A DNA stretch of 64,000 bases from Corynebacterium mastitidis DSM 44356. Lineage in GTDB: Bacteria > Actinomycetota > Actinomycetes > Mycobacteriales > Mycobacteriaceae. Shown piece after piece: positions 35,330-45,212 of the stretch. Numbering within the stretch: position 1 is the stretch's first letter; the number at the start of each line of letters is the position of its first letter. The notes under the pieces are model-generated. The model was not told where the DNA came from and made no database searches. It worked only from the letters and a program-made list of their open reading frames with translations. The stretch is from contig NZ_AQXB01000007.1 of NCBI RefSeq assembly GCF_000375365.1, positions 1-64,000 of the forward strand, given 5' to 3'. A program made the position numbers and the translations under genes.

Positions 35330-35874
35330 GCCTTGGCCGTGGCCTCGATGAGCGCCCGGAACTCCTCCTCGGTGGCCGCGCCGCTGAGCAGCAGGCGGGC
35401 ATCCCCGAGGTCGGCCACCCAGAGGTCGCGGACCTCGCGGTCGGTGGAGGTGTAGACCTCGGTGGGGATACCCTCGATCTCCACGGAGCGGTCGCGCTCG
35501 CGCGGGTCCTCGTCGTAGCCGCGCACCGCCTCGGCCACCGGCTCCCCGGTCTGGGTGAGCTGGAGGTAGCCCTCGTGGTCGGTGATGTAGCCCACCACCG
35601 GCACCGGCTGCCCGCCCAGGCTGGAGCGGCGCGCGGAGTTGGCGGTCCAGCCCTCGGGGACCTCCGGCAGGCGCACCGGGAAGGCGGCGCTGGCGGCCTC
35701 CATCCCGAGGAAGGCGGAGGCGTCCGCCGTAGGCACAGGACCGTTTTCCGGGTTGCCCGGCTCGAAGGAGCACAGGCCGGTGGCCCCCACGCCCACCACC
35801 ATCATCGCCACGATGGCCACGAGGGAGAGCGTCATGTCCCGGCCGTCTTGAAAGATCCTTGGTTTCTCTGCCAC
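35242..35874 (-). CDS. DUF4245 membrane-anchored protein
   Basis: About 210 residues from a GTG at 35874 (AAGG just upstream). A single N-terminal membrane anchor ([21 protein letters not shown]) is followed by an extracytoplasmic domain with the DUF4245 pattern ([21 protein letters not shown], then [15 protein letters not shown] and [10 protein letters not shown]). The family is actinobacterial and regularly sits between xseB and glpX; function unknown. Its C-terminal low-complexity tail overlaps the 3' end of xseB on the opposite strand. Confidence 0.85.
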   Translation of the reverse strand: MAEKPRIFQDGRDMTLSLVAIVAMMVVGVGATGLCSFEPGNPENGPVPTADASAFLGMEAASAAFPVRLPEVPEGWTANSARRSSLGGQPVPVVGYITDHEGYLQLTQTGEPVAEAVRGYDEDPRERDRSVEIEGIPTEVYTSTDREVRDLWVADLGDARLLLSGAATEEEFRALIEATAKAQPLRSASSGDAGVGAVSAEPSAAPSEPR

Positions 35875-36086
35875 GCGCCTTAGTATCCCACTACCGCCGC
35901 GCGGAAAGCCACACGGTCCGCGCGGCTGGGTTCGCGGCGGGCGGCGCGGAAGGGGGCGCCGGAAACTCCAGGAGAAGTACGCCTGCCTACCCTCATTTGG
36001 GTGCAATATGTCCGCGCTTTGCCCCCGCGGTGCAACAATGTAGGGGTTCCCTGGTACCATTTTGCCCGCAGGAGGCCGCAGTACAG

Positions 36087-37118
36087 ATGAATGAAAGCCG
36101 TCCAGAAAACCACAAGAACACCGAGGTGCCGGACCGCAACCTCGCCATGGAGCTGGTGCGCGTGACCGAGGCGGCGGCGCTGGCCTCCGGCCGCTGGGTG
36201 GGCCGGGGCATGAAGAACGAGGGCGACGGCGCCGCCGTGGACGCCATGCGCGAGCTCATCAACTCCGTGAACATGAACGGCGTGGTGGTCATCGGCGAGG
36301 GCGAGAAGGACGAGGCCCCCATGCTGTTCAACGGCGAGCACGTGGGCACCGGCTTCGGCGCCGAGGTGGACATCGCCGTGGACCCGGTGGACGGCACCAC
36401 CCTCATGGCCGAGGGGCGCCCCAACGCCATCTCCGTGATCGCCGCCGCCGAGCGCGGCTCCATGTACGACCCCTCCGAGGTGTTCTACATGCGCAAGATC
36501 GCCGTGGGCCCCGAGGCCGCCGGGAAGATCGACATCGAGGCCCCCGTGGGCCACAACATCAACGCCGTGGCCAAGGCGAAGGGGCTGCACCCCTCCCAGG
36601 TCACCGTGGTGGTGCTGGATCGCCCCCGCCACGCGGACCTCATCGCGGAGATCCGCCGCGCGGGCGCCAAGGTGCGCCTGATCTCCGACGGCGACGTGGC
36701 CGGGGCCGTGGCCGCCGCCCAGGACGACGTGGCCAACTCCGTGGACATCATGATGGGCACCGGCGGCACCCCCGAGGGCATCATCACCGCCTGCGCCATG
36801 AAGTGCATGGGCGGCGAGATCCAGGGCGTGCTGGCCCCCCGCAACGACGAGGAGAAGGGCCGCGCCCTGGCCGCCGGGCACAAGCTGGGCCAGGTGCTGG
36901 GCACCAACGAACTGGTGCGCTCGGACAACTGCTACTTCGCCGCCACCGGCGTGACCAACGGCGACATGCTGCGCGGGGTGACCTACCGCAGCAACGGTGC
37001 CACCACCCGTTCCCTGGTGATGCGCTCCAAGTCCGGCACCCTGCGCTACCTCGAGTCCCGCCACCAGCTCTCCAAGCTCCAGGAGTACTCCGCGGTGGAT
37101 TACCTCTCCGACCTCTGA
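36087..37118 (+). CDS. glpX: class II fructose-1,6-bisphosphatase
   Basis: 343 residues. It hydrolyses fructose 1,6-bisphosphate to fructose 6-phosphate, the committed gluconeogenic step. Metal and substrate motifs are present: [11 protein letters not shown] near residue 70, DPVDGTT near 100, GTGGTPEGI near 220. The ATG at 36087 follows GGAGG with 11 nt spacing; a longer open frame upstream overlaps the DUF4245 promoter and is not protein-like. Followed by fum 84 bases on, the usual corynebacterial order. Confidence 0.95.
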   Translation: MNESRPENHKNTEVPDRNLAMELVRVTEAAALASGRWVGRGMKNEGDGAAVDAMRELINSVNMNGVVVIGEGEKDEAPMLFNGEHVGTGFGAEVDIAVDPVDGTTLMAEGRPNAISVIAAAERGSMYDPSEVFYMRKIAVGPEAAGKIDIEAPVGHNINAVAKAKGLHPSQVTVVVLDRPRHADLIAEIRRAGAKVRLISDGDVAGAVAAAQDDVANSVDIMMGTGGTPEGIITACAMKCMGGEIQGVLAPRNDEEKGRALAAGHKLGQVLGTNELVRSDNCYFAATGVTNGDMLRGVTYRSNGATTRSLVMRSKSGTLRYLESRHQLSKLQEYSAVDYLSDL

Positions 37119-37202
37119 GGTCATCATCACACCCACCCGGGCGGCGCTTATACGCCATACTGGACCATGGACTAGAACACGCGAGAAGCAAAGGTGATAG
37201 CA

Positions 37203-38603
37203 ATGACCGAATACCGCATTGAGCACGACACGATGGGCGAGGTCAAGGTTCCCATCGACGCCCTGTGGCGCGCCCAGACCCAGCGCGCGGTGGAGAACTT
37301 CCCCATCTCCGGGCGCGGGCTCGAGGCCGCGCAGATCCGCGCGATGGGCCTGCTCAAGGCCGCCTGCGCCCAGGTGAACAAGGACTCCGGGGCGCTGGAC
37401 GCCACCCTGGCGGACGCCATCATCGCCGCCGCCAAGGAGATCGCGGCGGGCAAGCACGACGATCAGTTCCCCATCGACGTGTTCCAGACCGGCTCCGGTA
37501 CCTCCTCCAACATGAACACCAACGAGGTCATCGCCTCCCTGGCCAAGGCCGCGGGCGTGGAGGTCCACCCCAACGACCACGTGAACATGGGCCAGTCCTC
37601 CAACGACACCTTCCCCACCGCCACCCACGTGGCCGCCACCGAGGCCGCCGTGAAGGACCTCATCCCCGGCCTGAAGGTGCTGCGCGATTCCCTGGCCGCC
37701 AAGGCCGCCGAGTGGGAGTCCGTGGTCAAGTCCGGCCGCACGCACCTCATGGACGCCGTGCCGGTGACCCTGGGCCAGGAGTTCGGCGGCTACGCCCGCC
37801 AGATCGAGGCCGGGATCGAGCGCGTGGAGGCCACCCTGCCCCGCCTGGGCGAGCTGGCCATCGGCGGCACCGCCGCCGGCACGGGCATCAACACCTCCGC
37901 GGACTTTGGCGCCAAGGTCACCGAGGAGCTGCGCTCGCTGACCGGCCTGGAGGAGCTGAGCGAGGCCCGCAACCACTTCGAGGCCCAGGCCGCGCGCGAC
38001 GCCCTGGTGGAGTACTCCGGCGCCATGCGCACCATCGCGGTGTCCCTGTACAAGATCGCCAACGACATCCGTCTGATGGGCTCCGGCCCGCTGACCGGCC
38101 TCTCCGAGATCCGCCTCCCGGACCTCCAGCCGGGCTCCTCCATCATGCCGGGCAAGGTTAACCCGGTGCTGTGCGAGACGGCCACCCAGGTCTCCGCCCA
38201 GGTGATCGGCAACGACGCCGCCATCGCCTTCGGCGGCACCCAGGGCCAGTTCGAGCTCAACGTGTTCATCCCCATGATGGCCCGCAACGTGCTGGAGTCC
38301 TCCCGCCTGCTGGCCAACACCGCCCGCGTGTTCGCCGAGCGCCTGGTGGACGGCATCGAGCCCAACGTGGAGCGCATGAAGACGCTCGCGGAGTCCTCCC
38401 CCTCCATCGTCACGCCGCTGAACTCCGCCATCGGCTACGAGGCCGCCGCCAAGGTGGCCAAGCACGCGCTGGCCAAGGAGATCACCATCCGCGAGGCCGT
38501 GATCGAGCTGGGCTTCGTGGACGGCGAGAAGCTCACCGAGGAGGAGCTGGACAAGCGCCTGGACGTGCTGGCGATGGCCAACACGGACCGCGATAAGCGC
38601 TAG
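37203..38603 (+). CDS. fum: fumarate hydratase, class II
   Basis: 466 residues. The fumarase/aspartase superfamily signature [11 protein letters not shown] is near residue 319, with the other conserved regions [28 protein letters not shown] and [15 protein letters not shown] cycle enzyme, iron-independent and oxygen-stable, interconverting fumarate and malate. I prefer the ATG at 37203 over an in-frame GTG at 37194 because the GCAAAGG site is then 8 nt away. A strong terminator follows. Confidence 0.97.
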   Translation: MTEYRIEHDTMGEVKVPIDALWRAQTQRAVENFPISGRGLEAAQIRAMGLLKAACAQVNKDSGALDATLADAIIAAAKEIAAGKHDDQFPIDVFQTGSGTSSNMNTNEVIASLAKAAGVEVHPNDHVNMGQSSNDTFPTATHVAATEAAVKDLIPGLKVLRDSLAAKAAEWESVVKSGRTHLMDAVPVTLGQEFGGYARQIEAGIERVEATLPRLGELAIGGTAAGTGINTSADFGAKVTEELRSLTGLEELSEARNHFEAQAARDALVEYSGAMRTIAVSLYKIANDIRLMGSGPLTGLSEIRLPDLQPGSSIMPGKVNPVLCETATQVSAQVIGNDAAIAFGGTQGQFELNVFIPMMARNVLESSRLLANTARVFAERLVDGIEPNVERMKTLAESSPSIVTPLNSAIGYEAAAKVAKHALAKEITIREAVIELGFVDGEKLTEEELDKRLDVLAMANTDRDKR

Positions 38604-38618
38604 AGACCCCTCTGCCCT

Positions 38619-38660
38619 CCCCGGGGCGCGGCGGCCACGGCCCCGTGTCCCGGGGTTTTT
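38619..38660 (+). terminator. intrinsic terminator of the glpX-fum transcript
   Basis: CCCCGGGG...CCCGGGG outer arms with further pairing inside, directly followed by five T residues (38656-38660). The clearest Rho-independent terminator on the plus strand in this part of the window. Confidence 0.75.
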
Positions 38661-38704
38661 CATGTCTACGGCCCCGGCGTCGAACACCCACAGGCACAAA
38701 GGAC

Positions 38705-38744
38705 TGCAAAAGTAGATCGCGTGCATTTTTGCACTCAGTATACT
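38705..38744 (+). promoter_or_regulatory. promoter and candidate TetR operator
   Basis: TATACT (38739-38744) is a good -10 box about 20 bases before the GTG of the TetR gene. Just upstream are two nested inverted repeats: GTGCA-TTTT-TGCAC (38721-38734) and TGCAAAA (38705-38711) with TTTTGCA (38727-38733). They cover the -35 region, the usual place for autorepression by a TetR protein. Confidence 0.5.
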
Positions 38745-38765
38745 TTGGGGGTACCTTCTTGTCTC

Positions 38766-39404
38766 GTGCAGAACGACACCACCTCACTCCGGGAAGCAAA
38801 GCGGCGCACCACCCTGCGCGCCATCGAGGAGCAGGCCACCCGCCTGGTGCTCGAGCGCGGCTACGAGGCCGTGACCGTGGAGGACATCTGCGCGGCCGCT
38901 GAGGTCTCCCGCCGCACCTTTTTCAACTACGTGGAGTCCAAAGAGATCGCCGTGCTGGGCCGCCCGGCGCGCATGCCCCCGCCCGAGGAGCAGGAGGACT
39001 TCGTGCGCACCCGCCACGAGGACCTGGTGGCGGCGGTGCTCGACGCCCTCTTCCACGCCTTCGTGGCGGACCATGACGTCCAGCTCCTGCGGCACCGCAA
39101 GACGATCCGGCGCAATAATCCCGCGCTCTCCTACAACCACCTCGCGCAGTCCCACGAGGTTCACCACGCGGTGGCCCAGATGGTGCAGCGCTACGTGGAC
39201 CACCACCCGGACCAGCGGCGGCTGGGCGGCCCCGGCGAGCACGAGGCGCACGCCGTGGTCACCCTGGCCAGCGCCGCGCTGCAACTGGGCATGCGGATGT
39301 GGATGGCGGAGCACGACACCACCGCGGAGTCCCTGCGCGCCAGCGGCCACCGCGCGCTGCGCAATCTTCGAGCAATACACCCCTCGACAGAGAAGGAACG
39401 ATGA
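38766..39404 (+). CDS. TetR-family transcriptional regulator
   Basis: About 212 residues from a GTG at 38766. The N-terminal helix-turn-helix is clear (ATRLVLERGYEAVTVEDICA followed by AAEVSRRTFFNYVESKE), and the ligand-binding half is His- and Met-rich (HHAVAQMVQRYVDHHPDQ). No good ribosome site is visible, and the transcript leader would be short. The stop overlaps the ATG of the exporter gene by 4 nt, so regulator and pump are coupled. It probably represses this operon through the inverted repeats just upstream, with the pump substrate as inducer. Confidence 0.9.
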   Translation: MQNDTTSLREAKRRTTLRAIEEQATRLVLERGYEAVTVEDICAAAEVSRRTFFNYVESKEIAVLGRPARMPPPEEQEDFVRTRHEDLVAAVLDALFHAFVADHDVQLLRHRKTIRRNNPALSYNHLAQSHEVHHAVAQMVQRYVDHHPDQRRLGGPGEHEAHAVVTLASAALQLGMRMWMAEHDTTAESLRASGHRALRNLRAIHPSTEKER

Positions 39405-40915
39405 CCACGCACACACCACAGCACCAGGAACCCTCGCGCAAACAGCGCCTGCCCTGGATCATCGGCGCGCTCATGCTCGCCATGCTCATGAGCTCCTTGG
39501 GCCAGATGATCTTCTCCACCGCGCTGCCCACCATCGTGGGCGAGCTGGGTGGGGTCAACCACATGACGTGGGTGATTACCGGCTTCCTCCTGGGCCAGAC
39601 CATCGCGCTGCCGATCTTTGGCAAGCTCGGGGATCAGATCGGCCGCAAGGGGCTGTTCCTCTTCGCCAACTCCCTCTTCGTCCTCGGATCGCTCATCGGC
39701 GGCGCCGCGCAGTCCATGAGCGTGCTCATCCTGGCCCGCGTGCTACAGGGCGTGGCCGCGGGCGGCATGATGATCCTCTCCCAGGCGATCACCGCCGAGG
39801 TCACCACCGCCCGCGAGCGAGGCAAGTACATGGGGGTGATGGGCTCCGTCTTTGGCGTCTCCGCCGTGCTCGGCCCGATCCTCGGCGGCTGGTTCACCGA
39901 CGGCCTGGGCTGGCGCTGGGGCCTGTGGCTCAACGTGCCCATCGGCCTGGTCTCCATCGCCGCCATCTCCTACCTCCTGCAGCTCCCGCCCAAGCCCAAG
40001 CGCCTGAACTTCGACTGGCTGGGCATGGTCACCATGTCCATCGCCACCGCCGCCCTGGTGCTCTTCATGACGTGGGGCGGCAACGAGTACGAGTGGGGCT
40101 CCCCGGTGATCCTGGGCCTCATCGCCACCGCCGTGGTCGTCGGCGCGCTCTTCGTGTTCGTGGAGACGCGCGCCCACGATCCACTGGTGCCCATGAGCCT
40201 GTTTCAGAACCGCAACTTCGTGCTCACCACCGTGTCCGGCTTCGGCATCGGGATCTTCATGTTCGGCTCCCTGGCCTACCTGCCCACCTACCTGCAGATG
40301 GTCCACGGCATGACCCCCACCCGGGCGGGCCTCATGCTGCTAAGCATGATGGTGGGCCTGATGGGCACCTCCATCGTGGTGGGCAACCTCGTCTCCAAAT
40401 TCGGCCGGTACAAGGCCTTCCCCATCTTCGGCCTGCTCATCGTGTCCGTGGGCATGACGCTGCTGTCCACCCTGCACGCCGAGACCTCGCTGGTGATCGT
40501 GGGCCTGTACCTCTTCCTCTTCGGCTTCGGCATGGGCTGCTCCATGCAGATCCTGGTGCTCATCGTGCAGAACTCCTTCCCCGTGGGCATGGTGGGCACG
40601 GTGACGGCCACCAACAACTTCTTCCGGCAGATCGGCGGCTCCGTGGGCTCCGCCCTGGTGGGCGGGCTGTTCGTGGGCAACCTCACCACGCAGCTCCAGC
40701 GCAACCTGCCCGCAGGCCAGCAGCTCGGCGACGGCTCCTCGCACCTGACCCCCGGCGCGCTGGCGGACCTGCCCGAGCCCATCCGCCAGGCGATCGAGAC
40801 CAGCTACAACGACGCCCTCACCCCCATCTTCCTGCTCCTCATGCCGCTGGCCCTGCTATGCTCGGCGGTCCTGGTGTGGGTGAAGGAAGACAAGCTGAAG
40901 GAGACGATCTCTTAG
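39401..40915 (+). CDS. DHA2-family MFS multidrug exporter
   Basis: 504 residues and about 14 helices. DHA2 motifs include FSTALPTIVGELGG in helix 1, GKLGDQIGRKGLF after helix 2, ILARVLQGVAAGGM, and motif C GSVFGVSAVLGPILGGWFT. The family exports hydrophobic or cationic compounds by proton antiport. ATG overlaps the TetR stop; AGAAGGAA precedes it. Substrate unknown, though the TetR pairing suggests an inducible toxic compound. Unlike the exporter at 23358, nothing ties this one to metallophore export. Confidence 0.9.
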   Translation: MTTHTPQHQEPSRKQRLPWIIGALMLAMLMSSLGQMIFSTALPTIVGELGGVNHMTWVITGFLLGQTIALPIFGKLGDQIGRKGLFLFANSLFVLGSLIGGAAQSMSVLILARVLQGVAAGGMMILSQAITAEVTTARERGKYMGVMGSVFGVSAVLGPILGGWFTDGLGWRWGLWLNVPIGLVSIAAISYLLQLPPKPKRLNFDWLGMVTMSIATAALVLFMTWGGNEYEWGSPVILGLIATAVVVGALFVFVETRAHDPLVPMSLFQNRNFVLTTVSGFGIGIFMFGSLAYLPTYLQMVHGMTPTRAGLMLLSMMVGLMGTSIVVGNLVSKFGRYKAFPIFGLLIVSVGMTLLSTLHAETSLVIVGLYLFLFGFGMGCSMQILVLIVQNSFPVGMVGTVTATNNFFRQIGGSVGSALVGGLFVGNLTTQLQRNLPAGQQLGDGSSHLTPGALADLPEPIRQAIETSYNDALTPIFLLLMPLALLCSAVLVWVKEDKLKETIS

Positions 40916-40918
40916 ATC

Positions 40919-41236
40919 ATGCGCGAGTGGCAGGCGGCCGCCATAGCGGTGGGCATCGCGAGCGTGATGTCCGCCGCGTGCGCCACGAGCGGGTGGCTGG
41001 CCCCGCTCGGCATCGCCCTCACCTCGTTCGCCTTAGCGGCCCGCGCCCTGCGGGCCGACGACCGCCCCGGCTTCTCCCCCGCCGCGCCGCGCGCCCTGAT
41101 CTGCGCCTCCGCGCTGGGGCTGGCCCTCCTCGCCTTCTCTCCCACGGGACCGCTGGGCACCCTCGGCGGGCTGCTGGGCGCGTCGGCCTTCTGCGCGCTG
41201 AGCGTGGGCGTGTACGCGGTCACCCGAGAAAAATAG
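40919..41236 (+). CDS. small membrane protein downstream of the exporter
   Basis: 105 residues with three or four hydrophobic segments and a short basic end (TREK). It begins 3 nt after the exporter stop, so it is likely cotranscribed. No family recognised and no separate ribosome site, so translation probably depends on coupling. The hairpin at 41236 begins at its stop codon. Confidence 0.6.
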   Translation: MREWQAAAIAVGIASVMSAACATSGWLAPLGIALTSFALAARALRADDRPGFSPAAPRALICASALGLALLAFSPTGPLGTLGGLLGASAFCALSVGVYAVTREK

Positions 41237-41264
41237 GCCGGGGCGCACCGTATGCGTCCCGGCC
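41236..41264. terminator. bidirectional terminator between exporter operon and GNAT gene
   Basis: GGCCGGG-G-CGC pairs with GCG-T-CCCGGCC around a 7-nt loop. On the minus strand it is followed by TATTTTTC, a proper T-tract, so it terminates the leftward GNAT gene; on the plus strand it ends the TetR-exporter operon. Confidence 0.7.
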
Positions 41265-41285
41265 CTGTGAGGCGTACAACGTAGC

Positions 41286-41837
41286 TTAGTTATCCGGCAG
41301 GTCCTCCACCGCGATGTCCGGCTTGGGCAGCAGCTTCTCCCACACGTCCGTGTCGCGCCACTGGCCCGCCATCTCCCCGTAGGGCATCTTGGCCAGGTGG
41401 TGGTAGGTGCCCACCTTCTCGAAGCCGCGCGACTGGTGCAGCTTGGCCGAGCCCTCGTTCTCCGGGAAGATCCAGGAGTGGATGGCCCACTTGTCCAGCC
41501 TGGCGCAGGTCTCCACCAGGTGATCCAGCAGCGCGCCGGCGATGCCGCGCCCCCGGGCCTCGGGGCCGATGTAGATGGAGTCCTCCACCACCCCGCTGAA
41601 CACCTGGCGGGAGGACACCGGCGCGGCGGACACCCAGCCGAGCACCTTGGCGTCGTCCTCCTCCTCGACCGCAACAAACACCGTCTCCATGATCTTGGAG
41701 GTGCGGAACTTATCCCAGGTGGGCGCCTTGCGCTCGTAGCTGGCATGCCCCGTATCCAGGCCATGCTCGTAGATGGCCTGGACCTGCGGGAAGTCCCGCT
41801 CCTCGAACGCTCTGATCCTAAAGGACGCTTGTGACAT
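41286..41837 (-). CDS. GNAT-family N-acetyltransferase, phosphinothricin acetyltransferase-like
   Basis: 183 residues. The acetyl-CoA site is the VEDSIYIGPEARGRGIAGALL segment (R-G-x-G-I/A pattern) near residue 95. The flow IRAFEERDFPQVQAIYEHGL...ASYERKAPTWDKF and LHQSRGFEKVGTY matches the Pat/Bar-like acetyltransferases. These acetylate phosphinothricin, methionine sulfoximine or related amines; the natural substrate here is unknown. Start ATG at 41837; upstream in-frame codons are not conserved-looking. Single gene with its own terminator. Confidence 0.85.
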   Translation of the reverse strand: MSQASFRIRAFEERDFPQVQAIYEHGLDTGHASYERKAPTWDKFRTSKIMETVFVAVEEEDDAKVLGWVSAAPVSSRQVFSGVVEDSIYIGPEARGRGIAGALLDHLVETCARLDKWAIHSWIFPENEGSAKLHQSRGFEKVGTYHHLAKMPYGEMAGQWRDTDVWEKLLPKPDIAVEDLPDN

Positions 41838-41905
41838 GCAGACGATTGTGACGCTTTCCACCGCCGCGCGCAACCGAGCGCCGCAACGAGGGGCTCGGCT
41901 ATACC

Positions 41906-43222
41906 TCAGTGCTCCTCCAACAGGTCTGTGACCAGCTCCGCGATCGCGGAGCGCTCCGAGCGCCGCAGGGTGATGTGCGCGAACAGCTCGTGGCCCTTGA
42001 GCTTCTCGATCACCGCCTGCACCCCGTCGTGGCGGCCCACGCGGAGGTTGTCGCGCTGGGCGACGTCGTGGGTGAGCACCACCCGGGACCCGGAGCCCAG
42101 GCGCGAGAGCACGGTGAGCAGCACGTTGCGCTCGAGCGACTGGGCCTCGTCCACGATCACGAAGGCGTCGTGCAGGCTGCGCCCGCGAATGTGCGTCAGG
42201 GGCAGCACCTCGAGCAGGCCGCGCTCGTGGATCTCCTCGAGCACGTTGTCCGAGACGAGCCCCGATAGGGTGTCATACACCGCCTGCGCCCAGGGGTTCA
42301 TCTTCTCGTCCTCGGAGCCGGGGAGGAAGCCCAGGGACTGCCCGCCCACCGCGTACAGGGGCCGGAACACGATGATCCTCCGGTGCTCCCCGCGCTCCAG
42401 CACGGCCTCCAGGCCCGCGCACAGGGCCAGGGCGGACTTACCGGTGCCCGCGCGGCCCCCGATGGAGACGATGCCCACCTCCGGGTCGTTGAGCAGGTCC
42501 AGGGCCACCCGCTGCTCCGCCGAGCGCCCGTGCAGCCCGAAGGCCTGCTGGTCCCCCGGCACCAGCACCAGCCTGCCCACCCCCACCCGGGCCAGGGCGG
42601 ACTGGGTGGCCCCCTGCAGGCGCAGCCCGCAGTGCAGCGGCAGCTCGCGCACCGGGGTGCCCTCCTGGGTCTCCCCCTCCGGCAGGTCCACCTCCCCGTG
42701 GGCATAGAGGGCGTCGATAAACTCCCCGGGAATGTGCAGGGTGTCCATGCCGGAGTAGCCGGTGAGCACCACGTCCTGGGCGTGGTACTCGTCCGCGTCC
42801 AGGCCCACGGCCCCGGCCTTGACCCGCAGGGGCACGTCCTTGGTCACCACCGTCACCTCGTGGCCCTCCTCTTGGAGATTCAGGGCGCAGGCCAGGATGC
42901 GCTGGTCGCCGCCCTCCCCGCGCAGGGGCAGCGGCAGCACCGACTGATCCTGGTGGTTGAGTTCCACGCACAAGGTGCCGCCCTCCTCGTTGGCGGGAAC
43001 CGGCTCGTCCAGGCGCGCGTAGGTGGCGCGCAGCTCCTCGAGGTGCCGCAGCGCCTCGCGGGCAAACCACCCCAGCTCCGGGTGCTGACGCTTGGCCTCC
43101 AGCTCCGAGACCACGGCCAGGGGCAGGATCACGTGGTGCTCGGCGAACTTGCTCAGGCACCGGGGGTCCGAGAGCAGCACCGAGGTATCGATCACGTAGG
43201 TGCGGGCGTGCGACGAAGGCAT
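41906..43222 (-). CDS. PhoH2: PIN-domain RNase fused to PhoH-type ATPase
   Basis: 438 residues. The N-terminal PIN domain (about 5-140) begins [13 protein letters not shown] and holds the acidic residues of a metal-dependent RNase. The C-terminal PhoH ATPase (about 225-430) has Walker [13 protein letters not shown] and Walker [12 protein letters not shown]. Mycobacterial PhoH2 proteins act as sequence-specific RNA helicase/RNases. ATG at 43222 with GGAG at good spacing. In mycobacteria an antitoxin-like small gene overlaps phoH2; I see none immediately upstream here. Confidence 0.92.
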   Translation of the reverse strand: MPSSHARTYVIDTSVLLSDPRCLSKFAEHHVILPLAVVSELEAKRQHPELGWFAREALRHLEELRATYARLDEPVPANEEGGTLCVELNHQDQSVLPLPLRGEGGDQRILACALNLQEEGHEVTVVTKDVPLRVKAGAVGLDADEYHAQDVVLTGYSGMDTLHIPGEFIDALYAHGEVDLPEGETQEGTPVRELPLHCGLRLQGATQSALARVGVGRLVLVPGDQQAFGLHGRSAEQRVALDLLNDPEVGIVSIGGRAGTGKSALALCAGLEAVLERGEHRRIIVFRPLYAVGGQSLGFLPGSEDEKMNPWAQAVYDTLSGLVSDNVLEEIHERGLLEVLPLTHIRGRSLHDAFVIVDEAQSLERNVLLTVLSRLGSGSRVVLTHDVAQRDNLRVGRHDGVQAVIEKLKGHELFAHITLRRSERSAIAELVTDLLEEH

Positions 43223-43283
43223 GAGGCTCCATTCCTTACAAAGACAGCGGGGCAACGGATAGGTGACGCCACCACGGCAAAAG

Positions 43284-43310
43284 GCCCCCGCATTCGCAGA
43301 ATGCGGGGGC
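43284..43310 (-). terminator. intrinsic terminator upstream of phoH2
   Basis: A 12-bp perfect stem (GCCCCCGCATTC / GAATGCGGGGGC) with a 3-nt loop, followed on the minus strand by CTTTTGCC. It lies 140 bases past the LGFP lipoprotein gene stop and 62 bases before the PhoH2 ATG, so it ends the upstream transcript; it could also act as an attenuator for phoH2. Confidence 0.75.
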
Positions 43311-43449
43311 GGATGCGCGGATTCGGTGTGACCACGAGGCCAGGCTAGGCACCGCAGGTGGATAGCAGTTGAACGCGGGGTGAAGTTTTCTTACCTCCGG
43401 CCCCAGCCCCCCAGCCCCCAGACCCGCAGCCCCGCAAACCCGCGCGGGG

Positions 43450-43938
43450 CTAGGACTGCACCTCCGCCCCGTACTGGCCCTCCGCGTCCCGGGCCCAGGA
43501 GACGCTGCCGCGCTCAAAGCGCTGGATCCATCCGCTGCCGTCCGGCAGCTCCTCCTCCCCGGCCACCGGCAGCCCCACCGGGGCGCCCAGGCCGCCCTCG
43601 CGCAGCCAGATGCGGGCGAGCTTGCCGCGCACCCGCTGCACGCCCGTTTCCGGGGAGTACACCACCGAGGAGCCGTCGCTGAACTCCACGAGGTAGCGCT
43701 GCGGTTCCTCGGCGGTCACGGCCAGCACCGTCGCCCCGCCCTCCTCCGCCTGCTCCGTGGCGCGGGCCACCTCCGGCGGCACCGGGGTACCGCCCACCTT
43801 GTGCTCCGCTGTGGCCGGGGCCGTCGGCTCGCCGGTCCGCTCGGCGGCGGGGTTCTCCCCCGGCGCGGCACACCCCGCCGCGAGCGCCCCGCACAGCGCC
43901 AGCGCACCCCACCTCGCCGCCCTCGCCTGCCTGCTCAT
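43450..43938 (-). CDS. LGFP-repeat lipoprotein
   Basis: 162 residues with a lipoprotein signal peptide (hydrophobic 8-22, lipobox AAGC). A Pro/Glu/Thr-rich linker follows, and then a domain containing an LGFP-type repeat (REGGLGAPVGLPVAGEEELP, then GWIQRFERGSVSWARDAEG). LGFP repeats occur in corynebacterial envelope proteins and are thought to anchor or support the mycolic acid layer. The ATG overlaps the stop of the upstream regulator-like gene (ATGA), so they are coupled. Cell-envelope role is inferred from the family. Confidence 0.82.
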   Translation of the reverse strand: MSRQARAARWGALALCGALAAGCAAPGENPAAERTGEPTAPATAEHKVGGTPVPPEVARATEQAEEGGATVLAVTAEEPQRYLVEFSDGSSVVYSPETGVQRVRGKLARIWLREGGLGAPVGLPVAGEEELPDGSGWIQRFERGSVSWARDAEGQYGAEVQS

Positions 43939-44657
43939 CTCGTCCTCCTGCGGTTACCCGCGTTCCTGCCCGCCCGGTGTTGATCCCTCTGCGTCTTTTT
44001 CTTCTCGCCCCGCGCCCTCCCGGCCCGGCGCTCCTGTTTGGCCTTGGCCTTCTCCCGCGCGCTGCGCCTGGGGGCCGCCTGCCGCGAGGAGTTGCGGGTG
44101 CGCCCGCGCGCGATGCCCACGAAGTCCTGGATCGCGTCGCTATCCGCCTCGCGGCGCCACACCAGGGCGATGTGCGTCTCCGGCACGGGTTCTCCCCGCT
44201 CGTCCGCGTCCCCGGCCAGGGGCAGGGGCACCACCTGCTTGCGGCTGAGGATCTTGAGCAGGGGGCGCGGGGCGATCGCCACGCCCACGTTGGCCGCCAC
44301 CACGGCCAGCGCGGCGCGCACCTGGGCCACGTTCACCTCGCCGGAGGCGGGCACGCGGTACTGCACCATCTCCCCGGCGAGGTCCGCGGCGCCCACGGGG
44401 TCCCCGGCCTCGGCAAAGATGCTGCCCTTGGGCACCGCCACGCCGCGCGCCTCGGCGTAGAGGCGCACCACGTGATGATCCTGCCCCACCCGGGCGTCGG
44501 GCAGGCGGGCCAGAGCGAGGTCCGCCTCGCCCGCCTCCAGCAGGGCCAGGGGGTCCTCGCTGTCCAGGGGCATAAGCCCGCCGTGGTCGGTGCGCTGCGC
44601 AAAGCGATCGAACCACTTTCCCGGTTCCGTGCCGGTCACAAAGGCGAGGCGCAACAT
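43935..44657 (-). CDS. LysR-type substrate-binding-domain protein without HTH
   Basis: 240 residues. Residues 1-175 resemble the effector-binding half of LysR regulators (LRLAFVTGTEPGKWFDRFAQ, then LLEAGEADLALARLP, then LAVVAANVGVAIAPRPLL), but there is no DNA-binding domain in front. The last 60 residues are a very basic Arg/Lys tail that could bind nucleic acid. This head-to-head pairing with a DUF5997 gene recurs in corynebacteria. Start ATG 44657; only 25 bases separate it from the divergent DUF5997 ATG. Function unknown. Confidence 0.75.
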   Translation of the reverse strand: MLRLAFVTGTEPGKWFDRFAQRTDHGGLMPLDSEDPLALLEAGEADLALARLPDARVGQDHHVVRLYAEARGVAVPKGSIFAEAGDPVGAADLAGEMVQYRVPASGEVNVAQVRAALAVVAANVGVAIAPRPLLKILSRKQVVPLPLAGDADERGEPVPETHIALVWRREADSDAIQDFVGIARGRTRNSSRQAAPRRSAREKAKAKQERRAGRARGEKKKTQRDQHRAGRNAGNRRRTR

Positions 44658-44682
44658 GCGGATAATGCTACCGTGAGACAGC

Positions 44683-45078
44683 ATGAGTGAAACCAACCAG
44701 GACGTGCGCACCCCCTCCGGCACCGCGATGAGAGCGCAGACCGCCGCCAAGAAGCTCGGCATTTACCTGCCCGCCGCCCCCGCCGAGTTCCGCGAGGGCG
44801 CCATCACCCACGCCGAGCTGCGCGACCTGCAGGAAAACCCGCCCGAGTGGCTGGCGGAGCTGCGCCGCACCGGCCCGCACCCGCGCCCCGTGGTGGCCCA
44901 GAAGCTGGGCATCACCATCGCCGCCCTCAAGCGCAACGACATGGACAAGCCCATGACCACCGCCGAGATCAAGGAACTGCTGGCCCACCAGCCGGAGTGG
45001 CTGGGCCGGGAGCGCGCCGCCCTGGCCGAGGGGCGCGCCGCCGGGGAGGACGACGCCGCAACGAGCGGCGAGGCCTAG
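44683..45078 (+). CDS. DUF5997 family protein
   Basis: 131 residues. The conserved core (MRAQTAAKKLGIYLPAAPAE followed by FREGAITHAELRDLQENPPEW, VVAQKLGITIAALKRN and TTAEIKELL) fills residues 16-110. Soluble, helical, actinobacteria-specific, function unknown. Divergent from the LysR-domain protein gene and closed by a large hairpin. Confidence 0.82.
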   Translation: MSETNQDVRTPSGTAMRAQTAAKKLGIYLPAAPAEFREGAITHAELRDLQENPPEWLAELRRTGPHPRPVVAQKLGITIAALKRNDMDKPMTTAEIKELLAHQPEWLGRERAALAEGRAAGEDDAATSGEA

Positions 45079-45096
45079 CGCCCCCTGCCCCACGCG

Positions 45097-45152
45097 GCAC
45101 CGAGGCGGCGCCCCACGGCTCCTACGGGAGGACCGGGGCGCCGCCTCGGTGC
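45097..45152 (+). terminator. large hairpin after the DUF5997 gene
   Basis: An 18-bp perfect stem, GCACCGAGGCGGCGCCCC with its exact complement, around a 20-nt loop. It stands 19 nt past the stop and is followed by GCGTTCTTGCGTT. It lies between convergent DUF5997 and glyA and can serve both. Confidence 0.65.
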
Positions 45153-45212
45153 GTTCTTGCGTTCCGGTACCGCGTGGGTACCGCGCGGGCGCCGTGGGGG
45201 CGCCGTGGGGTT

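Noticed and set aside
37194..37202. GTG start for fum at 37194
   Set aside because: It overlaps the ribosome-site sequence; ATG 37203 has proper spacing and matches the usual protein start.
35880..38726. Long leftward open frame antisense to glpX and fum
   Set aside because: Composition dominated by Gly, His, Val and Leu; it is the complement of two intact, well-recognised core genes.
44683..44690. The LysR-domain protein as a functional DNA-binding LysR regulator of the DUF5997 gene
   Set aside because: No helix-turn-helix is encoded upstream of the effector domain and only 25 bases separate the two starts.
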